NCBI GenBank assembly: GCA_021802745.1
Contig: JAJZRK010000025.1
Location: 1-21,347, forward strand
Source of the DNA: a bacterium
GTDB lineage: Bacteria; Gemmatimonadota; Gemmatimonadetes; Gemmatimonadales; Gemmatimonadaceae
Direction: 5' to 3'
Length of the DNA: 21,347 bases
A program made the position numbers and the translations under genes. Under the pieces are notes generated by a model. The model was not told the DNA's origin. It ran no database searches and saw only the letters and a list, made by a program, of their open reading frames with translations. Below are positions 14,521-21,347 of the stretch, one piece after another. How positions within the stretch are numbered: position 1 is the stretch's first letter; every line of letters starts with the position of its first letter.

Positions 14521-14888
14521 CAGCGGTCCGATGGGTCGCGCAGCGAAGCGAGCAGCGCCTGCAGCTCTGCCTCGAGGGCGAGAATGGTCTGAAGATCAAG
14601 CCCGGTGCGCGCCGCCGAGCGCACGCCGCCGGCCTTGCGGTACTCGTCCAGCTTCTGGCGCGCACCGTCAATGGTGTACTTCTCGGTGTAGAGCAGGTGC
14701 TTGACGAGCATCACCGTCTCCACTTCGCGCCGGGAGTAGACGCGGTTGCCCGACCGGTTCTTCACCGGGCTGAGTCCCTTGAACTGGCTCTCCCAGTAGC
14801 GCAGCACGTGCGGCTTGAGCTCCGTCAGCTCGCAGACGTCGCCGATGCTGAAGAACTCCTTGACGGGTTCGGATTGGCTGGCCGCCAT
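14520..14888 (-). CDS. MerR-family transcriptional regulator
   Basis: This 122-residue DNA-binding protein begins with a winged helix-turn-helix: FFSIGDVCELTELKPHVLRYWE (about 12-33), then NRSGNRVYSRREVE. The region LVKHLLYTEKYTIDGARQKL completes the MerR fold, and a short C-terminal helix (DLQTILALEAELQALLASL) would dimerise. No cysteine cluster or effector domain follows, so it is not a metal sensor of the classic type; the sequence is like the small MerR proteins often seen beside housekeeping genes. The ATG at 14888 shares a base with the gpsA stop and has GGGGAG upstream; a TTG one codon earlier is less likely. Its target is unknown, and regulation of its own operon is a reasonable guess. 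Confidence 0.9.
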   Translation of the reverse strand: MAASQSEPVKEFFSIGDVCELTELKPHVLRYWESQFKGLSPVKNRSGNRVYSRREVETVMLVKHLLYTEKYTIDGARQKLDEYRKAGGVRSAARTGLDLQTILALEAELQALLASLRDPSDR

Positions 14889-15880
14889 CAATCACGCTCC
14901 CCGCGCAGTTCGCGCGACATCAGCTCCACGAGGGCCTGCCGAGCCGGCTGGTGCTCGAACAGCACGCGATGCACGGCGCTCACGATGGGCATTTCCACCC
15001 CACGCGCGTCGGCCAGCTCGCGCGCGCTCTCGGTTGTCACGACGCCCTCGGCGACCGTCTCACGTCCGGCCAGCACCTCGGGCAGCGTCGCGCCCCTGCC
15101 GATTTCGAGTCCCACCTGGCGGTTGCGGCTGAGCGAGCCGGTGCACGTCAGCACGAGATCACCCACGCCGGCGAGTCCGGCAAATGTCTGCGGGTGCGCG
15201 CCCATCGCAATGCCGAGGCGCATGATCTCGGCGAGCCCGCGCGTGATGAGCGCCGCCCGGGTGTTGAAGCCGAGGCCCAGCCCGTCGCTCATGCCGGCGG
15301 CGACCGCCATGACGTTCTTTAGTGCGCCGCCGAGCTCCACGCCGATGACGTCATCGGTGGAGTAGACGCGAAAGTGGGGGGCGCTGAAGGTCTGCTGCGC
15401 GAGCATGGCGGCCCCGGCGCTGGCCGACGCCGCGACAACCGCCGTCGGCTGTCCGTTGGCCACTTCGGCGGCGAAGCTCGGGCCTGAAAGCGCCACCACC
15501 GCGTGCCCGTGCAGCTCCTGTTCCACCACCTCGGTCATCAGCGCCGACGAGTGGCGCTCGATGCCCTTGGTCGCCACCACCGCCGTCGCGCCCGGCATCA
15601 GCCACGCCCGGGCGTGCGAGACCACCTCGCGCAGCACATGCGACGGCGCGGCGAGCAGCACCAGTTCCGCCCCGTCCAGCGCCGTCGCCTTGTCGGTCGT
15701 GCCATGCAGCCCCGCGTTCAGCGCGACCCCGGGCAGAAACCGCGGGTTTGCCGCCGAGTGGTTGATCGCCTCGGCGACGTCAGGTTCCAGGCACCAGATG
15801 GTCGTGTCGTGGCCGTTGTTGGCCAGCAGGCTGGCAAGCGCCGTCCCCCAGGCGCCCGCGCCCATCACCGCGCATTTCAT
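14888..15880 (-). CDS. gpsA: Glycerol-3-phosphate dehydrogenase [NAD(P)+]
   Basis: GpsA reduces dihydroxyacetone phosphate to sn-glycerol-3-phosphate, the backbone for phospholipids, in the cytoplasm. The 330-residue protein has the Rossmann motif GAGAWGTALA (7-16), ATKGIE (103-108) with Lys105, SGPSFAAEV (132-140), and ALKNVMAVAAG with catalytic Lys188. The end shows NRQVGLEIGRG, EGV and VEMPI, all usual. The ATG at 15880 overlaps the plsY stop (ATGA) and has GGGGAGAGGG upstream; an in-frame extension into plsY is not needed. PlsY uses its product, so the adjacent pair covers the first committed steps of membrane lipid synthesis. Confidence 0.97.
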   Translation of the reverse strand: MKCAVMGAGAWGTALASLLANNGHDTTIWCLEPDVAEAINHSAANPRFLPGVALNAGLHGTTDKATALDGAELVLLAAPSHVLREVVSHARAWLMPGATAVVATKGIERHSSALMTEVVEQELHGHAVVALSGPSFAAEVANGQPTAVVAASASAGAAMLAQQTFSAPHFRVYSTDDVIGVELGGALKNVMAVAAGMSDGLGLGFNTRAALITRGLAEIMRLGIAMGAHPQTFAGLAGVGDLVLTCTGSLSRNRQVGLEIGRGATLPEVLAGRETVAEGVVTTESARELADARGVEMPIVSAVHRVLFEHQPARQALVELMSRELRGERD

Positions 15881-16518
15881 GCCCTCTCCCCGGACGCCTT
15901 GCGCCCGAAGCGGTGTTCGGTGCCCGCACGCAGCCGCTCGATGTTGGCGCGATGCGACCAGAAAACGAAGACGCAGCTGGCGATCGCGGCAATGGTCGCC
16001 GGCGCCTGAAGTCCCGCGAAGGCCAGCGTGCTGAGAACGAGCACGACGGCCGCCGTGAGCGATCCCGCCGACACAAACCCCGTACGCCAGAGCACCAGCA
16101 CGAAAGCGACCACCGCCAGGACCAGGGGGAGCGGTGCGATTGCCAGGAAGATCCCCGCTGCCGTCGCCACTCCCTTCCCGCCGCCCTTCCAGAGCAGGAA
16201 GACGGACTTGGCATGGCCGAGGATGGCCGCCGCGCCGCAGGCAATGGCGAACCACGCCGCGCGGTCTGGCGCCGCCACGGTGCCGAGCGGGAAGACCATC
16301 GGCGGGAGGAACAGCACGGGCAGCGTGCCCTTGAACACGTCCACGAGCAACACCACCGCCGCCACCTTGGCGCCGAGCGTGCGATACACGTTCGTCGCGC
16401 CCAGGTTGCCCGAGCCCACCGTGCGCAGGTCAATGCCCTTCACCTTCCCGGCGATGTACGCCGAGGGGATCGAGCCCGACAGATACGCCAGGGCGAGCGT
16501 CACAACGGCCGTCATCAT
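15877..16518 (-). CDS. plsY: Acyl-phosphate:glycerol-3-phosphate acyltransferase
   Basis: PlsY is an inner-membrane enzyme that transfers an acyl group from acyl phosphate to glycerol-3-phosphate, giving lysophosphatidic acid. The 213-residue protein has several hydrophobic helices and the three family motifs: LSGSIPSAYI near the start, GSGNLGATNVYR (36-47), and GHAKSVFLLWKGGGKGVAT in the middle. DVFKG is also present. The length is typical (about 200). The first of two ATG codons at 16518 overlaps the der stop as ATGA. It is followed directly by gpsA, which supplies its substrate. Confidence 0.96.
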   Translation of the reverse strand: MMTAVVTLALAYLSGSIPSAYIAGKVKGIDLRTVGSGNLGATNVYRTLGAKVAAVVLLVDVFKGTLPVLFLPPMVFPLGTVAAPDRAAWFAIACGAAAILGHAKSVFLLWKGGGKGVATAAGIFLAIAPLPLVLAVVAFVLVLWRTGFVSAGSLTAAVVLVLSTLAFAGLQAPATIAAIASCVFVFWSHRANIERLRAGTEHRFGRKASGERA

Positions 16519-17837
16519 TCGCGCGTCTTTCCGCTCTTGCGTTTGAAGGTCAGTCGCAGCGGGTTGCCCGAGAAGCCCCAGACTTCACGAAAGCAATTGT
16601 GCAGGTAGCGCACGTAATGCTCCTGCAGGAGGTCGGGGTTGTTGCCGAAGATGAGGATCGTCGGCGGCGCCGTCTCCACCTGCGTGGCGTAGTTCAGCTT
16701 GATCTCGAAGCCGGCCGCCTGCGGCGGCTGCCGGCGCCCGACGATGGCCTGCAGTGCCTCGTTCACCTGCGACGTGCTGATGCGCTTGTGGCGTTCGGCG
16801 TTCACCTCGAGGATGAGGTCGAGCACCCTCGTCACGCGCTGTCCAGTGAGCGCCGACGTGAAGATGAACGGCACGTACTTGAGGAAGGGCGCCTTCTCCC
16901 CGGCCTCCTTCTCGAACTTCGCCGACGTCTTGTCGTCCTTCTCCTTCAGGTCCCACTTGTTCACGATGACGATGAGCGCGCGCCCCTGCTCCCAGGCCAG
17001 GTTGGCAATCTTGAGGTCCTGGTTGTGCAGGCCCTCCATCGCGTCAATGACGAGGAGGCAGATGTCGGACCGGTCAATGGCGCGGCGCGTGCGCAGCGAC
17101 GAGTAGAACTCGATGCCGTCGTCCATCTTCGACTGCCGGCGCAGGCCCGCGGTGTCCACGAAGATGATGTCGGTGCCGTGGTACGTGAACGGCGTGTCAA
17201 TGGAGTCGCGCGTCGTGCCCGCCACGTCGGACACGACGAGCCGGTCCTCGCCGAGCAGGCGGTTGATGAACGACGACTTGCCCGTGTTCGGGCGGCCCAC
17301 CACCGCCACCCGCAGCGCCTCGGCGTTCTCCTCGCCGGTGGACGCCGGAATGCGCGCCACGATCGCGTCGAGCAGGTCGCCGGAGTTCTTGCCGTTCGCC
17401 GCCGACACCGGGAACGGTTCACCCGCCGCCAGCCGATAGAACTCGAAGTAGTCCGTCTCGCGCGGGTCATCCACCTTGTTGGCCACGACCATGAACGGCT
17501 TGCCAGACTTGCGCAGGAGCTCGACGACGCGCGCGTCACTTGGATGCACGCCCACCTGCGCGTCGGCGACCATCAGCAGCAGGTCGGCCTCTTCGATGGC
17601 CTGCTGCACCTGTCGCCGGATCTCGAGGTCCATGGGGAGGGTCGAGTCCTCACGCAGGCCGCCCGTGTCCACCAGCCAGAACTTGCGGCCGTTCCACTCG
17701 GCGAGCGCAAAGTGGCGGTCGCGCGTGGTGCCCGCCTCCTCGCTCACGATCGCCTGGTCGTGCCCGATGACGCGGTTGAAGAGCTTCGACTTGCCCACAT
17801 TGGGGCGGCCCACGAAAGCGATGACGGGAATGTTCAC
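16515..17837 (-). CDS. der: Ribosome assembly GTPase Der (EngA)
   Basis: Der is an essential GTPase that helps assemble the 50S ribosomal subunit. The 440-residue protein has two tandem GTPase domains. The first has GRPNVGKS (10-17), DTGG (57-60) and NKVD (120-123); the second has GRPNTGKS (181-188), DTAG (228-231) and NKWD (293-296). A C-terminal KH-like domain ends in a basic tail. The GTG at 17837 starts the protein at MNIPVIAFVGRPN and forms a GTGA overlap with the upstream stop, with GGAG seven bases before. All GTP-binding motifs look intact. Confidence 0.97.
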   Translation of the reverse strand: MNIPVIAFVGRPNVGKSKLFNRVIGHDQAIVSEEAGTTRDRHFALAEWNGRKFWLVDTGGLREDSTLPMDLEIRRQVQQAIEEADLLLMVADAQVGVHPSDARVVELLRKSGKPFMVVANKVDDPRETDYFEFYRLAAGEPFPVSAANGKNSGDLLDAIVARIPASTGEENAEALRVAVVGRPNTGKSSFINRLLGEDRLVVSDVAGTTRDSIDTPFTYHGTDIIFVDTAGLRRQSKMDDGIEFYSSLRTRRAIDRSDICLLVIDAMEGLHNQDLKIANLAWEQGRALIVIVNKWDLKEKDDKTSAKFEKEAGEKAPFLKYVPFIFTSALTGQRVTRVLDLILEVNAERHKRISTSQVNEALQAIVGRRQPPQAAGFEIKLNYATQVETAPPTILIFGNNPDLLQEHYVRYLHNCFREVWGFSGNPLRLTFKRKSGKTRE

Positions 17838-19138
17838 GAGCGATCTCCGGCGAAGGACGGCGCCGGCTCACCCTGAAGCTCTAGCACGTCAATGAAGTCA
17901 TACGATGGGAAGGCAGGCATCGGGAGGCGCGACCGCAGCTCCTCGAACACCACGTCGTCGAGGAAAATGCCGTCTTCGTTGATGCTTTCGGCCGGGATGA
18001 GCGCGAAGTCCACCCCGCTGCGACCGGCCAGCGCGCGCTCGATGTCGGCGCCGACGAGCAGTCCAGCCGTGGTGACGGTCGGCCCAAAAAGCGAGTTGAC
18101 CGTCGGACGGAGGTCGAAGGCGGCGCCGGTGCTGCTGGCAAGCTGGTCGAGCAGCGCCGGCATGTGCGGCGCCATCGAGGCGCCCGTGACGACGGCGATG
18201 CGCTTGCCGTCGAGTCGCGGCAGCCGCTCGAGTCCGGATTCGAGGCGATGCCGAAGCATCGGCAGCGCCCCAACGCCATTCTCGATCTGCGAAAAATCGC
18301 CGTAGTGTTCAAAGGCGGGCAGGTCGCACTCGGCGAGCAGATAGAGCTCATCGGAGCCGTACACCCAGGGGAAGCCGCGCTCGCGCTGGGCGTGCTCGGC
18401 CCAGCGCGCGGTGACATCCACCAGCGCGCGAGCCGCGGCACGGTCCATGGAACGGCCGGTGTAGAGATGCGAGAACTGCGTCAACCCCACGGGGACGAGC
18501 GCCACCGAGAGGCAGGCATCGCCGAAGTCCCACAGGTCGCCCAGCGACTGCTCCAGCACCTCGCCGTCGTTGAGCCCCGGCACTACCACCATCTGGCCGT
18601 GGAACTGGATGCCGCCCTCGACGAGGCGCCACAGCTGCTCCTTGATGTCCGGCACGCGCGGATTGTTCAGGAGCACCTTGCGGGCCTCCCACGGCGTGGC
18701 GTGCACCGACACGTACAGCGGCGAGAGGCGGTACTCGATGATCCGCTGCTCGTCCTTCTCCTTCAGGTTCGAGAGCGTGGCGAAGTTTCCGTACGCAAAC
18801 GACAGGCGGTAGTCGTCGTCGCGGATATACAGGTTCTTGCGGAGCCCCTTCGGCAGCCCCTCGATGAAGCAGAACTCGCACCGGTTGGCGCAGCGGCGGA
18901 CGGTGGGCGGCTCGAGCTCGACGCCGAGCGGAGTCCCCTCGAGGCGCTCGATGTCGTAGACCACCTCGTCACCGTTCGGAAGCCGGGCCTCGACCTCGAG
19001 CATGTCTTCAGCGGTCAGGAACTCCCAGTCGAGGAAGTCGCCGAGCTCGCGCCCGTTGACGGTCAGCAACTCCGTCCCCGGCTCGACACCCAGCTCTGCG
19101 GCAATGCTGTTGGACTTGACCCGCGCGACACGAACCAT
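17834..19138 (-). CDS. DUF512-family protein with PDZ-like and radical SAM-like regions
   Basis: This 434-residue cytoplasmic protein is of unknown function. The first 70 residues look like a PDZ-type fold (GVEPGTELLTVNGREL). Next comes CANRCEFCFIEGLPKG with Cys83, Cys87 and Cys90 in a CxxxCxxC pattern, the iron-sulfur signature of radical SAM enzymes, followed by RDDDYRLSFAYGNFATL. The C-terminal half matches the DUF512 family as I remember it. Relatives also sit beside der in Firmicutes, which suggests a role near ribosome assembly or RNA/protein modification, but no reaction is established. The ATG at 19138 has GAGG upstream. It is the first gene of the nine-gene run, behind a structured leader. 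Confidence 0.85.
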   Translation of the reverse strand: MVRVARVKSNSIAAELGVEPGTELLTVNGRELGDFLDWEFLTAEDMLEVEARLPNGDEVVYDIERLEGTPLGVELEPPTVRRCANRCEFCFIEGLPKGLRKNLYIRDDDYRLSFAYGNFATLSNLKEKDEQRIIEYRLSPLYVSVHATPWEARKVLLNNPRVPDIKEQLWRLVEGGIQFHGQMVVVPGLNDGEVLEQSLGDLWDFGDACLSVALVPVGLTQFSHLYTGRSMDRAAARALVDVTARWAEHAQRERGFPWVYGSDELYLLAECDLPAFEHYGDFSQIENGVGALPMLRHRLESGLERLPRLDGKRIAVVTGASMAPHMPALLDQLASSTGAAFDLRPTVNSLFGPTVTTAGLLVGADIERALAGRSGVDFALIPAESINEDGIFLDDVVFEELRSRLPMPAFPSYDFIDVLELQGEPAPSFAGDRS

Positions 19139-19154
19139 GCGATCCTCGGAAGCC

Positions 19155-19191
19155 GACGGGGAAAGAGGGACTCAATCCCCCTTTCCCCGTC
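19155..19191 (-). promoter_or_regulatory. Strong hairpin in the leader of the nine-gene operon
   Basis: The 15-base arms 19155-19169 and 19177-19191 pair with one mismatch over a 7-base loop. The structure lies 16 bases before the DUF512 start and would be in the 5' untranslated RNA if the promoter at 19221-19249 is used. No T-tract follows, so it is more like a leader or translation-control structure than an intrinsic terminator. Confidence 0.55.
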
Positions 19192-19220
19192 GAAACAGCG
19201 TCCGTCAGAACGCCTAAACC

Positions 19221-19249
19221 AAGTTAGCAGGCGAAAGGTCGGAAGTCAA
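19221..19249 (-). promoter_or_regulatory. Candidate sigma70-type promoter of the nine-gene operon
   Basis: On the minus strand TTGACT (19244-19249) and TAACTT (19221-19226) are 17 bases apart. The -35 matches 5 of 6 consensus bases, and the -10 keeps the key first, second and last bases. This AT-rich patch stands out in a GC-rich window. A start near 19214 gives a leader of about 75 bases. Confidence 0.55.
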
Positions 19250-19268
19250 TAACAAATAACGACTTCCG
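19240..19268. promoter_or_regulatory. 8-bp inverted repeat overlapping the -35 box, possible operator
   Basis: CGGAAGTC (19240-19247) and GACTTCCG (19261-19268) are perfect inverse copies around an AT-rich 13-base centre. One arm overlaps the proposed -35 box, as expected for a repressor or activator site. It may instead be an RNA hairpin ending the TPR gene, whose stop is 9 bases upstream; no T-tract supports that. Confidence 0.4.
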
Positions 19269-19276
19269 GGTGTCGC

Positions 19277-20776
19277 TCAGCGCATGGTGTAGCGCCACGC
19301 AACTGGTGAAGCGCCGGTCACTTGGGTGGTGAACTCCTGGCTCGACTTGGCGCCGACATTCTCCGCCACCACGGTCGTCGTGCCAACTCCGGTTCCGGTC
19401 TTGTCCACAAGCTCGAAAATCACCGTGAAGCTCGCGGCGACGGCGCCGAGGTTTTCGATGACGCCGCTGATCGTCGCCTTGCCGTCGCGAGCAAGCGTGA
19501 ACTGGTTCACGAGCACGCGCGCTGGTAGCTTGGCCGCCTTCTCCACGTACGCGATGGTCGAATCCTGCGCCAGCTTCTTGGCCCTGGGATCCGTGGTCTG
19601 CTTGCCCCGCTCCTGCCAGACGGCGCCGGTGAGCTTGAGCACATCGGGATTCATGGGATCAATGGCGCGGAGCTTCTCCACCGCCGGGGCCATCTTGTCG
19701 GGCTGGTGCAGGGCGAAGTAGACGTTCGCCACGTTGAACAGCGCGTCGCGATAGTTCGGGTTCATCGCCAGCCCCGCCTCGTACAGGGCGGCCGCGTCGG
19801 TGAACTTCTTGCCATTCGCCAGCACCACCCCGGCCTCGAAGAGCTGGAGCGCGGTGTATTTGGACGGCGTGGCCAGCATGTCGGCATAGATGCCCGCCAC
19901 CGCCACGCTGTCGCCCGCATCCTGCAGCGAGCGCGCGTAGGCGGCGCGGGCCGTCGCGGTATTCGGCCCGTCGGGGGCGAGGTCGGCGGCCGTCTTGAAC
20001 AGCTCCGCGGCGCGGCGCAACCCGGCTGACCGGGCCGCCCCGTCCTGCTTGTTGGCCTGTTCGCTGGTGAGGATGGCGAGGTTGAAATTCGCCTGCGCCC
20101 GTCCGGGAACGGACGCGGCGTCGGTGCCCATCGTCGCGATGGCCCGCTGCCAGCTCGCAATGGCGCCCGGAAGATCACCCTTGGCCTGCGAAGCGTTGGC
20201 CAGCACCTGATATGCGGCGCCCACCTGCGGCGAGCGTGGGCTCAGCTGCAGCGCGTAGTTCGCATACTCGATGGCCGGATCGAATTGCTTGGCGTTGTAA
20301 AAGGCAATGGCGCTGTTGAGCACCTTGCCGAACACCGCATTGCGGTAGCGCATGGTGCTGTCGGCGCACGCCGGCATCTCCCGCTCGACCGCGCTCATCG
20401 CCTCGTCCATGGACGCCGGCAGGAAGAACTCGCCCTCGGGGTTCTCGCTGAAGCCCAGGTCCCCGCGCTTCGCCTTGACTGCGGGGGTCCTGCCCTGATC
20501 CTGGAACCATCGCACGTAGGCGCCGCCCAGCAGGTAGTTGCGCCCCGCCTCGTTCTTGATGCGCTCCGGATTGTCGGTGAGCACCTTGACGGCCTGCCTG
20601 AGCAGCTTGGCGCGGTCGGTGTCGTTCACTTGCTGGTCGTGCTTCTGGATGTACAGCACCGCGCTTGCCAACTGGTACGGCTTGCGCGTCTCGATCTCGC
20701 AGGTGCCCTGCGCCATGAGCGGCGCGGCGGTAACGGCCGCGGCCAAGGTCGTGAGCGCGATGCGACGTCGGGTCAT
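19277..20776 (-). CDS. Secreted tetratricopeptide-repeat protein
   Basis: This 499-residue exported protein has a signal peptide (about 1-22, ending APLMAQ), so it likely acts in the periplasm. The middle (about 150-390) is made of TPR-type helix pairs, for example YNAKQFDPAIEYANYALQLSP, AASVPGRAQANFNLAIL and FTDAAALYEAGLAMNPNYRDALFNVANVYF. Such repeats bind other proteins. The last 80 residues (from about ARVLVNQFTL) look like a beta-sandwich: ISGVIENLGAVAASFTVIFELVD resembles FxLYD-type domains. No catalytic motif is visible. The ATG at 20776 has GAGG upstream and gives the signal peptide directly. It follows larC by 71 bases on the same strand. Its partner is unknown. Confidence 0.85.
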   Translation of the reverse strand: MTRRRIALTTLAAAVTAAPLMAQGTCEIETRKPYQLASAVLYIQKHDQQVNDTDRAKLLRQAVKVLTDNPERIKNEAGRNYLLGGAYVRWFQDQGRTPAVKAKRGDLGFSENPEGEFFLPASMDEAMSAVEREMPACADSTMRYRNAVFGKVLNSAIAFYNAKQFDPAIEYANYALQLSPRSPQVGAAYQVLANASQAKGDLPGAIASWQRAIATMGTDAASVPGRAQANFNLAILTSEQANKQDGAARSAGLRRAAELFKTAADLAPDGPNTATARAAYARSLQDAGDSVAVAGIYADMLATPSKYTALQLFEAGVVLANGKKFTDAAALYEAGLAMNPNYRDALFNVANVYFALHQPDKMAPAVEKLRAIDPMNPDVLKLTGAVWQERGKQTTDPRAKKLAQDSTIAYVEKAAKLPARVLVNQFTLARDGKATISGVIENLGAVAASFTVIFELVDKTGTGVGTTTVVAENVGAKSSQEFTTQVTGASPVAWRYTMR

Positions 20777-20847
20777 CTTGGGGTCCTCGATTCGGGGCTG
20801 GCGCGTCGTCGCGCGACGCGGGAAATCTATGCGCTGTTGTACCCCGC

Positions 20848-21347
20848 CTACAGGAGGGACGTTTCCGCCGCCCGGCGGGCCCGGTCGGACACCTCAGGGG
20901 CCGGGCGCCCGAGGGTGCGCGCCGCCGCCTGCACATCCTCCCACTCAGGCTTTACGCGCACCGATCCGTCCGGAAGGGTGACGACCTTCAAGCGAATCGT
21001 CTGCCCGTCCACGAGCACCTGCACCTCACGCCGCGGCAGCGCGCGCCGGCTCACCAGCACGCGCCGGACGCCGATTGATGAGCTCTCGGAGAGCAGCAGC
21101 GCCTCGAGCCGATCCGCGTCCGCGAGCGCGCAGAGCGCCTCCACGCGCACCCCCGGCCTCCCCTTCTTCATCAGCGTCTGCACCAGCGTCACATCGAGCG
21201 CGCCCGCCGCGCGGAGCGCATCGGCCGCGCCCGCCACGAACTCGCCGCCCAGGTCGTCAATGTCGCACGCCAGCAAGGCGAGCGTTTCGGCCCCGGCGGT
21301 GTCGGCTGATGCCTCGGCCAGCACGATGCGGAACGTGTTGGCGTACC
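20848..21347 (-). CDS. larC: LarC, nickel insertion enzyme for the pincer cofactor, 5' end outside window
   Basis: LarC inserts nickel into the pincer cofactor of lactate racemase and related enzymes, using CTP, in the cytoplasm. Only the C-terminal 165 or so residues are here. The family pattern is visible: ACDIDDLGGEFVAGAADALRAAGALDVT, then MKKGRPGVRVEALC, and LLSESSSIGVRR. The first two correspond to the DUF111 motifs N-DDM-PE and QMKKGRPG. The frame is open to the right edge (YANTFRIV before the GTG at 21324), so the gene continues outside. In Lactobacillus, LarC is made by a frameshift from larC1 and larC2; no frameshift is visible in this part. larB and larE may lie further upstream. 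Confidence 0.9.
   Translation of the reverse strand, partial: YANTFRIVLAEASADTAGAETLALLACDIDDLGGEFVAGAADALRAAGALDVTLVQTLMKKGRPGVRVEALCALADADRLEALLLSESSSIGVRRVLVSRRALPRREVQVLVDGQTIRLKVVTLPDGSVRVKPEWEDVQAAARTLGRPAPEVSDRARRAAETSLL

Noticed and set aside
14889..14891. TTG start of the MerR-type gene
   Set aside because: The adjacent ATG at 14888 has a suitably spaced GGGGAG and gives a 1-base overlap with gpsA, like other junctions in the run.
20777..20847. Promoter for the TPR gene in the 71-base gap after larC
   Set aside because: A TAGATT-like box is present, but no acceptable -35 lies 16-18 bases upstream, so I did not list it.

Overview
The window is GC-rich bacterial chromosome of about 21 kb. 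It is densely packed with short overlaps between neighbouring genes, and nothing in it looks like a phage, plasmid or active transposon. A Gemmatimonadota-type soil or sediment bacterium is my best guess, from the GC content, the many secreted enzymes whose signal peptides end in A-Q, and the gene order. This is an inference, not a proof.

Region by region. (1) 2-3219, plus strand: an ABC-2 export system like YbhF-YbhS-YbhR, with the ATPase cut by the window edge and two permeases coupled behind it. (2) 3231-4316, minus strand: a lipoprotein with a predicted sialidase-like beta-propeller and its own candidate promoter. (3) 4485-9249, minus strand: a trehalose operon, otsA-otsB-GH15, joined by ATGA overlaps. 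Its OtsA is unusual because the catalytic domain is attached to two membrane helices flanking an extracytoplasmic region. Upstream lie a 13-bp imperfect tandem repeat and a tRNA-Arg(CCT). (4) 9632-9890, plus strand: a short remnant of a dacB-type D-Ala-D-Ala carboxypeptidase in which the first 45 codons are joined out of frame to the last 41. (5) 9895-12139: a divergent pair, a secreted PIG-L/LmbE-type deacetylase and a secreted M28 zinc peptidase. (6) 12149-12262: a large nested palindrome between convergent genes.

(7) 12274-19138, minus strand: nine housekeeping genes in one tightly coupled run, transcribed in the order DUF512/radical SAM-like protein, der, plsY, gpsA, merR-type regulator, surE, pcm, acyP, apt. 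They combine ribosome assembly (Der), the entry to phospholipid synthesis (GpsA makes glycerol-3-phosphate and PlsY acylates it), nucleotide turnover and salvage (SurE, Apt), protein repair (Pcm) and acyl-phosphate hydrolysis (AcyP). A candidate promoter (TTGACT-N17-TAACTT), a palindrome over its -35 box and a strong leader hairpin precede the run. (8) 19277-21347, minus strand: a secreted TPR protein and the C-terminal part of LarC, the nickel-pincer cofactor enzyme, cut by the window edge.

Most genes belong to known families. The points most worth following are the membrane-tethered OtsA with its coupled GH15 enzyme, the gutted dacB, the nested palindrome, the structured operon leader, and the PIG-L protein lacking its usual catalytic Asp.
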